This document shows positions 1 through 8,735 of a DNA stretch of 24,974 bases, piece after piece. Made by a program: the position numbers and the translations under genes. Each line of letters starts with the position of its first letter. Within the stretch, counting starts at the first letter, position 1. The stretch is taken from positions 1 through 24,974 of the forward strand of contig CAKUGW010000039.1 in assembly GCA_934654805.1 (NCBI GenBank), written 5' to 3'. A model generated the notes under the pieces. That model was not told the origin of the DNA. It saw nothing but the letters and a program-made list of their open reading frames with translations, and made no database searches. The DNA comes from an uncultured Kiritimatiellota bacterium (GTDB taxonomy: Bacteria > Verrucomicrobiota > Kiritimatiellia > RFP12 > UBA1067).

Positions 1-130
1 TCCATCCTTCAACAACAGCCAATCTTTACAGGGGGTAAACCATCAACGAAATCAACTTTACCTCTGGAAGCGGCACCTGATTCTCGCCGTCGTCCCGGCG
101 GGATGAAGCAAAGCGGAAGGCGGCTGTTTT

Positions 131-139
131 TGGTATAAT
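131..139 (+). promoter_or_regulatory. Extended -10 promoter of the ABC/helicase operon
   Basis: TGG followed by TATAAT (134-139) is a perfect extended -10 element 27 bp before the ABC ATPase start. A T-run (127-131) precedes it and there is no recognisable TTGACA-like -35. Transcription would start near 146 and leave a leader of about 20 nt with no clear Shine-Dalgarno sequence. The same TGn+TATAAT design precedes three other transcripts in this window. Confidence 0.6.
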
Positions 140-166
140 TCCCCAAAAGCGTCCATGTAACAAAAC

Positions 167-877
167 ATGATCGAAGTCCGTAACCTGGCTTTCACCTACC
201 GCGACCGTCCCGTGCTGCGGGACGTCTCTTTCGTCGTGTCGCCGGGCGAGGTCGTCAGCGTCGTCGGGGCGAACGGCGCGGGCAAGACGACGCTCCTGAA
301 GGTGCTGGCGACGCTGGCCGTGCCGGATGCGGGGCGGGTCCTCCTGGACGGGCAGGACGCCCTGTCGCGCCCCCTGCGCTACCGCCGCCAGATCGGCTAC
401 CTGCCGGAGTCCGTCGCGTTCTATGACGAGATGCGCGTGAAGGAATACCTGCGCTACCGCGCCGCGCTCAAGGGCGAGCCGGCCAAGCGCGTGCGCCGCC
501 GCATCAGCGAGGCGGCGGAGCTGTGCCAGATCGGGGACTGCCTGAACGTCACCCTGCGGAACCTGTCGCTTGGCGTCCGCAAGCGCGTGGCGCTCGCGGA
601 CGTGCTGCTGCTGCGTCCGCGCGTGCTGCTGCTGGACGACTTCCTGGCGGGGCTTGACGCCCCCCTGCGCCGGGCGGCGGGCGACATCCTCTCGAACGCG
701 GCGGCCTTTTCGAGCGTCATCGTGACGGGGCATGAGCTCGACGACTTCGCGAAGTGGACGACGCGGTTCCTCGTCCTGCGGAACGGCGTCGTCTCCGCCG
801 AGGTCGAGACGGCCGGGCTGGAGCCGCAGCCGCTGCGCGCGCGCCTGGACCAGGCGCTGGAGGGCTCGCCGCGATGA
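167..877 (+). CDS. ABC transporter ATP-binding protein, GldA-like
   Basis: A 236-aa nucleotide-binding subunit that would power the membrane protein encoded next. Visible motifs are Walker A GANGAGKTT (residues 34-42), a GYLPES segment after Gln75 as in GldA-type ATPases, a signature LSLGV (133-137) that departs from LSGGQ, Walker B VLLLD (153-157) and an H-loop His189. The residue after the Walker B Asp, normally the catalytic Glu, is Asp158 (LLLDDF instead of LLLDEP), so hydrolysis may be slow. The length is normal for the single-domain family. Its TGA overlaps the next ATG by 4 bp (ATGA), so translation is probably coupled. The linked GldFG fusion and DUF4340 protein support a gliding/polysaccharide-export type ABC system, but no substrate can be read. 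Only the ATG at 167 fits the expected beta-strand start MIEVRNL. Confidence 0.9.
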   Translation: MIEVRNLAFTYRDRPVLRDVSFVVSPGEVVSVVGANGAGKTTLLKVLATLAVPDAGRVLLDGQDALSRPLRYRRQIGYLPESVAFYDEMRVKEYLRYRAALKGEPAKRVRRRISEAAELCQIGDCLNVTLRNLSLGVRKRVALADVLLLRPRVLLLDDFLAGLDAPLRRAAGDILSNAAAFSSVIVTGHELDDFAKWTTRFLVLRNGVVSAEVETAGLEPQPLRARLDQALEGSPR

Positions 878-2943
878 GCCCGGTGCGCATCACGTGGGGG
901 CGGACGGTCGGCCACGCCTTCGGGCTGTACACGACGGCCCTGTCGGTCGCGGGGTTCCTGGCCCTGTCGGCCGGGGCGTTCGCCTTCAACTTCGACCGGG
1001 CCGAGGGCGGCACGCTCACGCTGGCGGCGCTGTGGGCCGTCAGCGTCTCGCCCGTCCTGCCGGCTCTCGCCGCGCTGCTGTCGATGGGCGTCTGGAGCGA
1101 CGAGCGCCAGTCCGGACGCCTGGCGATGCTGCTGTCCGTCGCCGTGTGCGAACGCGACTACGTCCTCGGCAAGTTCCTGGGCGTCTGGACGGTCCTGATG
1201 TTCGCCGTCCTCCTGTCGCTGGCGTCGATTGTCGGCGCGCTGCTCTTCTTCTCGCCGGCGGTCGTGTCGGATGCGCCGCTCCTCTCGATTGTCCCGCCGC
1301 TTCTTGCGCTGGGGGTTCAGGGGTTGCTGTGGACGGCGGTCTCCGTCGCCTGCAGCGCGATGTTCCGCCATGCGGCGGCGGCCGCCGCGACGTCGATCGT
1401 CCTGCTGGTCGCGCTGCCGCGCGCGGCCTGGGCCGGGCTGCGCCTCTGGTCGCGGCGCGGGGCGTCGGCGTTCGGCGAGATGCCGTTCGATGCGCAGGCG
1501 CTTGACGGGGCGATGGGAATCTTTTCGCTCGGCACGCTCGCGTCCTACCTGATTGTCGCGGGCGTCTTCCTGCTCGTCGCCACCAAGTGTGTGGCGGCGA
1601 CGCGCCTCGTGGGCCGGGGCGCGCGTGCGCTGCGGATCTCGACGGGCGCCGTGTTTGCGCTGGCGCTGGCTTTCGCGGCGCTCGCCGTTCACCTGGCCAG
1701 CCGTCTCGACGTCCTCGTCGAGTTCCCGGCGTCGGGCCTGTCTTCCGAACTCTCGTCGCGGACGCGCGGCATTCTCGCCGACACGTCGGGCGAGATCACC
1801 GTGACGGGCTTCCTGTCGCGGAACGATGCGCGGTTCCGTCCGCTTGGCCACCTCCTGCGGACGTTTCGCGCGGTCTCGGCGTCGCTCGGCGGCGCGCGGT
1901 TCGAGATCCGCTTCGTCGATCCGCGTTGGGACGTCGCGGCCGCCGAACGGCTGGCGGCCCGTGGCGTGACGGAGGATTCCCTGCTTTTCGAGAAGGGGCG
2001 GCGCTTTGTCGTGCTGTCGCTCAAGGACGGCCTGGGCGAGCGGCTGTGCGCCTCGGCGGTCCGTCGCCTGACGCCGCAGCCCCGGCGGCGCAGCGTCTAC
2101 TGGACGATCGGCCACGGCGAGGCGGCGCTGGACGGGTACGGCCTGTACGGCCTGAGCGACATCGCCCGCGAGCTGGCCCGCGAGGGCTACCGCAACGCGC
2201 CGATCGACCTGACGGCGACGGCGGCAGTCCCGAACGACTGCGCGCTGGTGGTCGTGTCCGGCCCGCGCGACGGGTTCGCGCGCGTCGAGCTCGACCGGCT
2301 GGACGCCTACCTCCGGGCCGGCGGCCGCCTGCTCGTCCTGGCGGGAACGTCGGAGGGGAACGGCCTGTCCTCGCTGCTGTCGACCTGGGGGCTCAAGGCC
2401 GTGCCGATGCCTCGGTCGGCGGAGGCCAAGACGCTGACGGGAAGCGATGTCGTCGTCTCGTCGTTCGCCGACCATCCCGTGTCCGCGCCGCTGCGCGGCT
2501 CGCGCATCCTCCTGGAGCGACCGACGGCCTTCGAGCCGTCCGCCGCCGTCACGTCAGGCACGGGCGCCGACCGGATCGCCTTTTCCGCGCTGGCGTCATG
2601 CAGCGGTTCCGCGCTGGCCGCCTCGGTCGAGCGCGGGGCGGAGGCCGGGGATGACCTGGCGATCCGCCCGACGCGCATCATCGCGGTCGGGGACGCGACG
2701 TTCGCCCTGAACGGGACGCTGGCCGCGCGCGCGAACGCGAACCGCGATTTCATTCTCAACAGCGTGGCGTACCTCTCGGGCGCGGACGTCTCGGGCGTGG
2801 GCGGTTCAGAGGCGGGCGTGCTTGTTTCGGGGCTGGATCGCGCGGCGCGCCTGCGCCTGGTCGCCGTGACCGTGGCAGGCGTGCCGACGGCCGTCTTCCT
2901 GCTGCTGGCGTGCGTGACGCTGAAACGGAGGCTGCGCGCATGA
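874..2943 (+). CDS. Fused ABC-2 permease + GldG-like auxiliary protein
   Basis: A 689-aa membrane protein joining what are often two genes. Residues 1 to about 265 contain about six hydrophobic segments with the ABC-2 permease pattern, including the soluble loop SDERQSGRLAMLLS, where type-2 exporters contact their ATPase. A further membrane segment lies around residues 260-275. A long extracytoplasmic region (about 285-660) follows, resembling the GldG/ABC_transp_aux domain: it contains VYWTIGHGE (GldG has GHGE here) and a Rossmann-like stretch with YLRAGGRLLVLAG. A final helix near the C-terminus is followed by KRRLRA. An upstream in-frame ATG at 754 lies deep inside the ATPase gene; the ATG at 874, overlapping the ATPase stop, is the sensible start. 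The partner is the upstream ATPase. The exported substrate is unknown. Confidence 0.85.
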   Translation: MSPVRITWGRTVGHAFGLYTTALSVAGFLALSAGAFAFNFDRAEGGTLTLAALWAVSVSPVLPALAALLSMGVWSDERQSGRLAMLLSVAVCERDYVLGKFLGVWTVLMFAVLLSLASIVGALLFFSPAVVSDAPLLSIVPPLLALGVQGLLWTAVSVACSAMFRHAAAAAATSIVLLVALPRAAWAGLRLWSRRGASAFGEMPFDAQALDGAMGIFSLGTLASYLIVAGVFLLVATKCVAATRLVGRGARALRISTGAVFALALAFAALAVHLASRLDVLVEFPASGLSSELSSRTRGILADTSGEITVTGFLSRNDARFRPLGHLLRTFRAVSASLGGARFEIRFVDPRWDVAAAERLAARGVTEDSLLFEKGRRFVVLSLKDGLGERLCASAVRRLTPQPRRRSVYWTIGHGEAALDGYGLYGLSDIARELAREGYRNAPIDLTATAAVPNDCALVVVSGPRDGFARVELDRLDAYLRAGGRLLVLAGTSEGNGLSSLLSTWGLKAVPMPRSAEAKTLTGSDVVVSSFADHPVSAPLRGSRILLERPTAFEPSAAVTSGTGADRIAFSALASCSGSALAASVERGAEAGDDLAIRPTRIIAVGDATFALNGTLAARANANRDFILNSVAYLSGADVSGVGGSEAGVLVSGLDRAARLRLVAVTVAGVPTAVFLLLACVTLKRRLRA

Positions 2944-4664
2944 GAAACCGGCGGACGATCCTCTTCCTCCTCTTGGCCGTCGCCACGCTTGTCGCGGCGG
3001 AATTCCTCCTTGACGCCGCCGGGCAGAAGGCGCGCGTCGTGACGCGCGCCTTTCTGGCCGAAGACGCGGTTTCCTGCACGGCGGTCGCGATCATGCGGCG
3101 CACCGCGCCGATGACGGCGCTCACGAAGGAGGGGGGCGCCTGGCGCATCGTCAGCCCGTTCCGCGCAAGCGCCGAGGGGCCGGTTGTCCTGAAGCTCCTC
3201 GACACGCTGGCGCAGGCGCCGGTCGAAGAGACGATTACGGACGCCGAACTGCTGAAGCTCGGCCGCACGCGCGCGGATTTCGCGCTGGAGGATCCGCCGC
3301 TCCGCGTGAGCCTGTCGAACGCGACCGTCCGCCTGTCGCTCGCGCTTGGCCTGCTGACGCCGTCGGGCGAAGGGGTGTATGCCGCGCTTGAGGGGACGGA
3401 TTCGGTGCTGATCGTGCCGTCGTCCGTGCTGTCGGCCGTTGACCTGCCCGTCGATCGGCTTCGCCGCCGGCGGCTCTTTGACGATGGCGTGGGGACGGTC
3501 TCTGCGTTCGACATCCGGCAGCGGGCGGGCGTCGTCCTGCCCTTCGTGCGCGAAGGGGACGGCTGGCGCGTCGGCGCGGGCAAGGCGTCCGCGCCGCTTG
3601 TCTCGAAGTTCCTGTCCGGCCTCATGGCGGCGGAGGTCCAGTCGTTCGTCTGGCCGACGGGCGCGACCAACGAGAGCGAATTGGCCTCCGCGTCGCTCCT
3701 GACGGGCTATGGCCTGGATCCCGAGACGGCCGTGACGGTGACGCTCAAGCGGTCCGGCGGGCTGAACGCATCGATCTCGTTCGGCAAGCGGGCGGACGAG
3801 AAGACGGTCTATGCGTTTGTCCACAGCGGCGGCGCGGTCGTGACCGTCGACGCGTCGCTGAAGGAGATGGCGCTGATGGATGCGGCGGACTTTTCCGATT
3901 CGCGGCTGTTCCCGTCCGCCGTCGAGAAGGCCGATTCCCTGACCCTGACCGAAAACGGAACGGTCCTGTCGCTGTCACACGCCGCGTCGGGGACTTGGCG
4001 GATCGACGTCCCGATCGCGGCGCCGGCGGATGCGGCGGCGGTCGCGTCGCTCCTCGACCGGCTTTCGAGCCTCACGACGAAGAGCCTGGACCCTTCGGGC
4101 GTCTCCGTCGTCCTGGGCGAAGGCGCGAAGCCGGTTGCGGTCGCACGCGCGGCCCTGTTCCCGGACGGCGGCGGACTCGAGCAGCTGCGTGCGCGTGAGA
4201 TCGTCGATTTCCCGGCGGACGAGGTCAAGCGCCTCGTGTCGGCTTCCGAAGCGCGTGCGGGAAAGGACGTGGCCGTGGTCTTCTCGCGCGATCGGCGCAG
4301 ATGGCGCGTCGAGTCTGCGGCGGAAGGGTCCGTCGTGTCGGAGGCCGGCGTGGCGCGTGTGCTGAAGGCCCTTGCGCCGCTGAAGGCCTTGCGCGTTGAG
4401 CGGCTCAAGGTCTCGGCTTCCGGGCTGGCGGCCTACGGACTGGATCGCCCGGTCGTGCGGCTGGCGGTCGATCTAGACCGCGCGAATGCCGTCCGCCGGA
4501 ACATCCTGATCGGCGCGCGGACGCCGGACGGCGAGCATTACGCCACGGTGGGGGCGGCGGATGCGGTCTTCGTCGTCTCGCCGGAAGTCGTCGAGGCTCT
4601 GTCCGCCCCCTTGGTCGAGAACGGGCCGACGCCCGAAGGGGCGCCGGAACGCGGGGGCTTGTGA
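2940..4664 (+). CDS. DUF4340 domain-containing protein, membrane-anchored
   Basis: A 574-aa protein starting with a signal anchor (MRNRRTILFLLLAVATLVAA); the rest is predicted extracytoplasmic. The body shows repeated DUF4340 features: short segments such as WRIVSPF, WRIDVPI and WRVESAA followed by alpha/beta stretches, and phrases like LEDPPLRVSL and YGLDRPVVRLAV. It therefore appears to hold two to three copies of the fold. DUF4340 proteins commonly sit beside GldA/GldFG-type transporters, which matches its place directly downstream of the GldFG fusion (ATGA overlap at 2940). I infer an accessory periplasmic subunit of that transporter; no biochemical function is established. An upstream in-frame ATG at 2910 was rejected because 2940 gives both the coupled overlap and an N-terminal hydrophobic anchor. 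Confidence 0.8.
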   Translation: MRNRRTILFLLLAVATLVAAEFLLDAAGQKARVVTRAFLAEDAVSCTAVAIMRRTAPMTALTKEGGAWRIVSPFRASAEGPVVLKLLDTLAQAPVEETITDAELLKLGRTRADFALEDPPLRVSLSNATVRLSLALGLLTPSGEGVYAALEGTDSVLIVPSSVLSAVDLPVDRLRRRRLFDDGVGTVSAFDIRQRAGVVLPFVREGDGWRVGAGKASAPLVSKFLSGLMAAEVQSFVWPTGATNESELASASLLTGYGLDPETAVTVTLKRSGGLNASISFGKRADEKTVYAFVHSGGAVVTVDASLKEMALMDAADFSDSRLFPSAVEKADSLTLTENGTVLSLSHAASGTWRIDVPIAAPADAAAVASLLDRLSSLTTKSLDPSGVSVVLGEGAKPVAVARAALFPDGGGLEQLRAREIVDFPADEVKRLVSASEARAGKDVAVVFSRDRRRWRVESAAEGSVVSEAGVARVLKALAPLKALRVERLKVSASGLAAYGLDRPVVRLAVDLDRANAVRRNILIGARTPDGEHYATVGAADAVFVVSPEVVEALSAPLVENGPTPEGAPERGGL

Positions 4665-4671
4665 GCGCGCC

Positions 4672-7623
4672 ATGACGAATCTGCTGATCGAGGCCTCGGC
4701 GGGAACGGGAAAGACGCAGGCGCTCGGCGAGCGGCTGATCGCGCTGCTGCATGCGGGCGTCAGGCCGCAGGAGATCGTCGCGCTGACGTTCTCGCGCGCG
4801 GCGGCCGGCGAGATCTTCGAGCGGTTCGTGGGGCTCCTGGCGCGGCGCGCGCAGACGTCGCCGGAAGACGCGCGGCTCCTGCGGAGCGTCCTCGCGACGC
4901 AGCACCTCTCGCAGATCGGGACGCTCGACAGCTTCCTCATGCGCATCGTCCGCGCGTTCCCGCTGGAGCTCGGCCTCGTCGGCGAGCTGACGCTGATGGA
5001 CACGTTCGAGGCCGACCGCGAACGCGCGTCCGTCTCGTTCGCGATCCTGCGCCGGACGGAGGCGACGCTCAAGCGGACGTTCTTCGAGGCGTTCTCGCTT
5101 GCGACGGACCACGAGGACGTGCGGAGCTTCGTCGAGGCGTACCGCACGTTCATCGCGACCTGGCAGGCGCGCGTGACGGCGTTCGGCGACAGGTCCGCGT
5201 GGGGCGACCCGATGGCGATCTGGGGACGCGACCCCGCGTTCGCCCACGTGACGGCGCGCGAGCTCGCCGGCGCGGCGGACCGGCTCGAAGGCCTCGTCGA
5301 CACGGATGCCTGGCGGGAGTTCGCGGACTGGGTGCGGAACTTCCGGGGGCGCGTCAGCGGCGCGAAGGGCATCGCGAAGAAGATGCTCGCGGCAGACGAC
5401 CTCTTCGCGGGCGACGCCTACTCGTTCACGTTCAGCCGCCGCGCCTACGACCTGACGCGCGAACAGACGCTCGCGCTGCGCGAGGCGATGCTCTGCGTCT
5501 ACGGGTACGTCGTCCGCATGAAGCTCGAGCTCGCGCGCGGCGTCTACGCGCTCATCTCGGCCTTCGACCGCGAATACGACCGGAAGGTGCGCCGCACGGG
5601 CAAGCTCGTCTTCGAGGACGTGCCGCGCCTGCTGCGTGAGCTGCCGCCGGAGAAGCGGCTCGCGCTCGAATACCGGCTCGACTCGCGGATTCGCGCCTGG
5701 GCGCTGGACGAGTTCCAGGACACGAGCCGCGAGCAGTGGGCGGCGCTTGAGAACCTCATCGACGAGGCGCGGCAGTCGGACGGCGAGAAGTCGCTGTTCG
5801 TCGTCGGCGACCGCAAGCAGGCGATCTACGGCTGGCGCAACGGCGACGTCGGCATCTTCACCGGCGAGCGGGCGAGCGGCCTCTACGAGCTGGGCGAGCT
5901 GAAGAAGACCTACCGTTCGGGGCCGACGGTCGTCGAGGCCGTGAACCGCGTCTTCGCGCGCGGCCGCATCCGGAGCGAGTTTCCCGCGTGGTCCTGTCCC
6001 GAGCATGAGTCGGCGAAGCCCGAACTTGCGGGCTTCGTGCGGACGGAAGAGGCATCGGGACGCACGATGGAGGACTTCGTCGAGCCGGTCTTCACGGCGC
6101 TGCGGGCGAGCCTCGGCGAACGGCAGGACGATCCGCGCCGGCGCGGCGTCACCGCCGCCGTGCTCGTGCGCAGCAACCGCTTCGGCGCCTTGCTGGCGGA
6201 TCGCCTGAAGGCAATGGGCCTTCAGGGCGTCGTCTGGGAGGGGGAGTCGGACATTCTCGACACGCCCGCGCTCGCGGGCTTTCTCGACCTCGTGCAGCTC
6301 GCAGACCACCCGGGCGACGCAATGGCCTATCGGCACTTCCGCATGACGCCGCTCGCGGCGGCGAAATGGCCGCAGGGCGTGCCGGACGCGGCGGAGGTCT
6401 CGCGCGAGATGGCCCTCGCCTTCACCACGCGCGGCCTCGTCCGCACCCTGCGGGAGCTGCGCGCCTGCCTGCCGGCGGAACCCGAACGGGCGTGGAGCCG
6501 GTTCACGGAGGAGCGCTTTACGGATCTCCTGCGCGCGGCGGCGGAATTCGAGCTGGGGATGTCCGCCGGCACGCGCCTTTCGGACTTCGCCGCGTACCTG
6601 AAAAAGAAGGAGAAGCGCACGGTCGCGGAAGAGGGGAAGATCCGCATCCTCACGATCCACCGCGCGAAGGGGCTCGGCTTCGATTTCGTCGTCTTGCCGC
6701 TCTACGAGCCCGCCGCGCTGACGGCGGAGCCGGACGGCCCGCTCGTCGGCCCGAACTGGATCCTGCCCGATCCGGGCGCGCGCGTCGCGAAAGCCGTGGG
6801 CGGACTGGAGACGGCGTATCGCCTGCGCAAGGACCGGGCCGAACAGGAAGCGCTCTGCACGTATTACGTGGCGATGACGCGCGCGAAACGCGCGATGACG
6901 ATTGTCCTGCATCCGTCCGGCTCGACGCTTCGGTTCTCCGACCTCGTGCGCAGCGCTGACCTCGCCGACCTCATGCACGCCGAGTTCCGCTTCGAGCCCA
7001 AGGCGAAGGACAAGACGGACGACTCGTCCGCTGAGGAGCCTGCATCGAATGGCAATGGCCAGACGCCGAAGGCGCCTGTCGCGCCGGCGCGACAGGCGCG
7101 GCGGCATCTTGCGCGGCGCCTGCCCTCGCTGTCGTTCGCGAGCGGCGTCTCGGCCGGCTCGCTGTTCGCGTCTGCCGAAGGGCGCGCGGCGGCGCGGCGG
7201 CGCGGCAGGGAGGCCCATGCGGCGATGGAGCGGGTCGCGTTCTCGCCCGAGCTGCCGAAGCCCGACGGCTTCGTCGCGCTCTGGCGCGAACGGGCGTTCG
7301 AGGTCTGCGCGGACGGCGCGTGGGTCTCGGGGCGCTTCGACCGCGTGACGTTCTTCCGCAACGCCGCCGGCGAGCTCTGCGCGGAAATCGTCGACTTCAA
7401 GACGTCGGTCGCGCACCCGGAACGCTACGACGGGCAGCTCGCGGCCTATCGCCGCGCTGTCGCGGCCCTGACTGGCATTCCGCCGGATCGCATCGTCGCG
7501 CGCCTCCGCGACCTCGCCTCCCTAAAGGCGTTGCGCGGACGCGATGGCGCGGTAGGCCGAGGGACTTTGCCCGACGGTTGCGGTGAAGGAGTTCGTGAAA
7601 TACTCCTGGGAGGCGAATCCTGA
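4672..7623 (+). CDS. RecB/AddA-like UvrD helicase with C-terminal PD-(D/E)XK nuclease
   Basis: A 983-aa SF1A helicase-nuclease for DNA double-strand-end processing. It begins directly at the Walker A strand, LIEASAGTGKT (5-15), as in RecB. LDEFQD (345-350, motif II), VVGDRKQAIYGWR (from 377, motif III), LKKTYRSG (motif IV), ILTIHRAKGLGFDFVVL (from 659, motif V) and YVAMTRAKR (from 732, motif VI) follow. The nuclease domain has His849, Asp890 in GRFDRV, VDFKT with Asp908 and Lys910, and QLAAY (922-926), so all core residues are present. After RIVARL (940-945) the sequence stops looking like the family, and the last 34 codons overlap the convergent regulator gene antisense; the true C-terminus may have been replaced. 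No recC/addB partner is in the window. The ATG at 4672 lies 7 nt after the DUF4340 stop; an upstream ATG at 4561 would add unrelated residues. Confidence 0.88.
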   Translation: MTNLLIEASAGTGKTQALGERLIALLHAGVRPQEIVALTFSRAAAGEIFERFVGLLARRAQTSPEDARLLRSVLATQHLSQIGTLDSFLMRIVRAFPLELGLVGELTLMDTFEADRERASVSFAILRRTEATLKRTFFEAFSLATDHEDVRSFVEAYRTFIATWQARVTAFGDRSAWGDPMAIWGRDPAFAHVTARELAGAADRLEGLVDTDAWREFADWVRNFRGRVSGAKGIAKKMLAADDLFAGDAYSFTFSRRAYDLTREQTLALREAMLCVYGYVVRMKLELARGVYALISAFDREYDRKVRRTGKLVFEDVPRLLRELPPEKRLALEYRLDSRIRAWALDEFQDTSREQWAALENLIDEARQSDGEKSLFVVGDRKQAIYGWRNGDVGIFTGERASGLYELGELKKTYRSGPTVVEAVNRVFARGRIRSEFPAWSCPEHESAKPELAGFVRTEEASGRTMEDFVEPVFTALRASLGERQDDPRRRGVTAAVLVRSNRFGALLADRLKAMGLQGVVWEGESDILDTPALAGFLDLVQLADHPGDAMAYRHFRMTPLAAAKWPQGVPDAAEVSREMALAFTTRGLVRTLRELRACLPAEPERAWSRFTEERFTDLLRAAAEFELGMSAGTRLSDFAAYLKKKEKRTVAEEGKIRILTIHRAKGLGFDFVVLPLYEPAALTAEPDGPLVGPNWILPDPGARVAKAVGGLETAYRLRKDRAEQEALCTYYVAMTRAKRAMTIVLHPSGSTLRFSDLVRSADLADLMHAEFRFEPKAKDKTDDSSAEEPASNGNGQTPKAPVAPARQARRHLARRLPSLSFASGVSAGSLFASAEGRAAARRRGREAHAAMERVAFSPELPKPDGFVALWRERAFEVCADGAWVSGRFDRVTFFRNAAGELCAEIVDFKTSVAHPERYDGQLAAYRRAVAALTGIPPDRIVARLRDLASLKALRGRDGAVGRGTLPDGCGEGVREILLGGES

Positions 7624-8691
7624 CAGGCTGGCGACTTCCGCAAGCGGCAAGAGGCTGTGCTGGAGCAGCCGTTTCGCCTCGGCGATGCGCGTGGCGGCGA
7701 TTTCCCGGGAGACGGTCGTGCCGAGAACGTCACGGAAGGCCTTGTTCACAAGCGTGTGCGATTTCCCCACGTGCCGATAGACGTCCGTCGCATTCAGTCG
7801 ATTCGCGATGCTGCCCTTGATGAGGACAAGCGCGTCCGACAGCCAGGCCGGCGAAACAGGGTATGTCCTCGTCGATCGGCGCTCGACGCATTCGCTCGGC
7901 TGCGAACGGATCGCCTGCGGGGCCTCTCCGTCGAACAGGCGCCTCAGCCCTTCGGCGGCTGCGAAGCCGATGCCCTCGGCGTTCGGGTCGATGCTGGAGA
8001 GCGGCGGGTCGGTGAAGTTGCAGATGAGCGAGTCGTTGTCGACGCCCAGGATGGACACTTCGGAAGGGACGGCAATGCCGATGTCGCGGCAGATCGAGCA
8101 GAGCTGGTAGGCGCGAAGGTCGTTCGAGCAGAAGACGGCAATGGGCTTTTCGAGCTGTGCAAGCCACTTGACGATGCACCTCCGTTCAGGCCCGACCTGA
8201 TAGCGTTCCTTCTGGAGGACGACCTCGTCAAAGGCGCTCATGGCGGATTTCGGCGGCCGGTAGACCTGGCAGTCAAAATGCCGGAGGCGCAGTCCGCGCA
8301 TGAATGATTCGCGCCGCAAGTCCGAATAGCGCTTCCCCTCGTGTCCGAAGAAGGCAAAGCGGCAGAACCTGTGCTCGACGAAGTGCCGGACGGCCATTTC
8401 CCCGATGGTCTCGGCCTGTTGGTCGGACGAGGCGACGCCCGGACGCTCTCGGCTGACGTAGACATCGACGACCGGCTTGTGCAGGCTCAGGAGCGAGTCG
8501 GCGACCCGGTCGTTGATGAGCCGCGCGATAAAGCCGTCGAAACCCTTCAGTCGCTCGGGCCGGGCCAGGTCATCCCACTCGAGCATGTTCAGCATCCAGT
8601 CGCTCCGCTTTTGCGCAAAGCGGACAATGCCCTCGCAGAGGCGGCGCCCATAACCGCGCTGACGTTCAACCAGAATGCCAATTCTCTTCAT
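7522..8691 (-). CDS. XylR-like regulator: LacI-type sugar-binding domain + AraC HTH
   Basis: A 389-aa transcription factor of the XylR hybrid family. Residues 1 to about 270 form a periplasmic-binding-protein-like sensor: MKRIGILVER start, FVEHRFCRFAFFGHEGKRYSDLRRESF, then IAVFCSNDLRAYQLCSICRDIGIAVPSEVSILGVDNDS, which is the LacI/XylR ligand-domain signature. The last 100 residues are an AraC-type double helix-turn-helix (IAEAKRLLQHSLLPLAEVASLSGFASQEYFTNSFTATVGQSPSAYR). It is transcribed divergently from the GH2-led run and is therefore its probable sugar-responsive regulator. I place the start at 8691: a longer reading frame to 8766 would run through the promoter, while MKRIGILVE matches the natural N-terminus. 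Its 3' end overlaps the helicase-nuclease gene convergently by 102 bp. The ligand is unknown. Confidence 0.88.
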   Translation of the reverse strand: MKRIGILVERQRGYGRRLCEGIVRFAQKRSDWMLNMLEWDDLARPERLKGFDGFIARLINDRVADSLLSLHKPVVDVYVSRERPGVASSDQQAETIGEMAVRHFVEHRFCRFAFFGHEGKRYSDLRRESFMRGLRLRHFDCQVYRPPKSAMSAFDEVVLQKERYQVGPERRCIVKWLAQLEKPIAVFCSNDLRAYQLCSICRDIGIAVPSEVSILGVDNDSLICNFTDPPLSSIDPNAEGIGFAAAEGLRRLFDGEAPQAIRSQPSECVERRSTRTYPVSPAWLSDALVLIKGSIANRLNATDVYRHVGKSHTLVNKAFRDVLGTTVSREIAATRIAEAKRLLQHSLLPLAEVASLSGFASQEYFTNSFTATVGQSPSAYRAIASAQRL

Positions 8692-8701
8692 CTTCCGAAG
8701 G

Positions 8702-8710
8702 ATTATAGCA
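8702..8710 (-). promoter_or_regulatory. Extended -10 promoter of the XylR-like gene
   Basis: Read on the - strand this is TGC then TATAAT, an extended -10 ending only 10 bp before the ATG at 8691. The expected start of transcription is near 8695, giving an almost leaderless mRNA. GGAAG directly abuts the ATG, too close to act as a normal Shine-Dalgarno. A second TATAAT lies on this strand inside the palindrome CATTATAATG at 8764-8773 and could give a longer leader. Confidence 0.5.
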
Positions 8711-8735
8711 TAAACGCGTCCGCACCGGACGGCGC

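Noticed and set aside
4405..7416. A 1003-codon open frame antisense to the helicase-nuclease gene
   Set aside because: Long antisense frames are expected in DNA with strong G/C third-position bias; its translation is Arg/Glu/Ala-rich with no motifs, while the + strand frame has every helicase motif.
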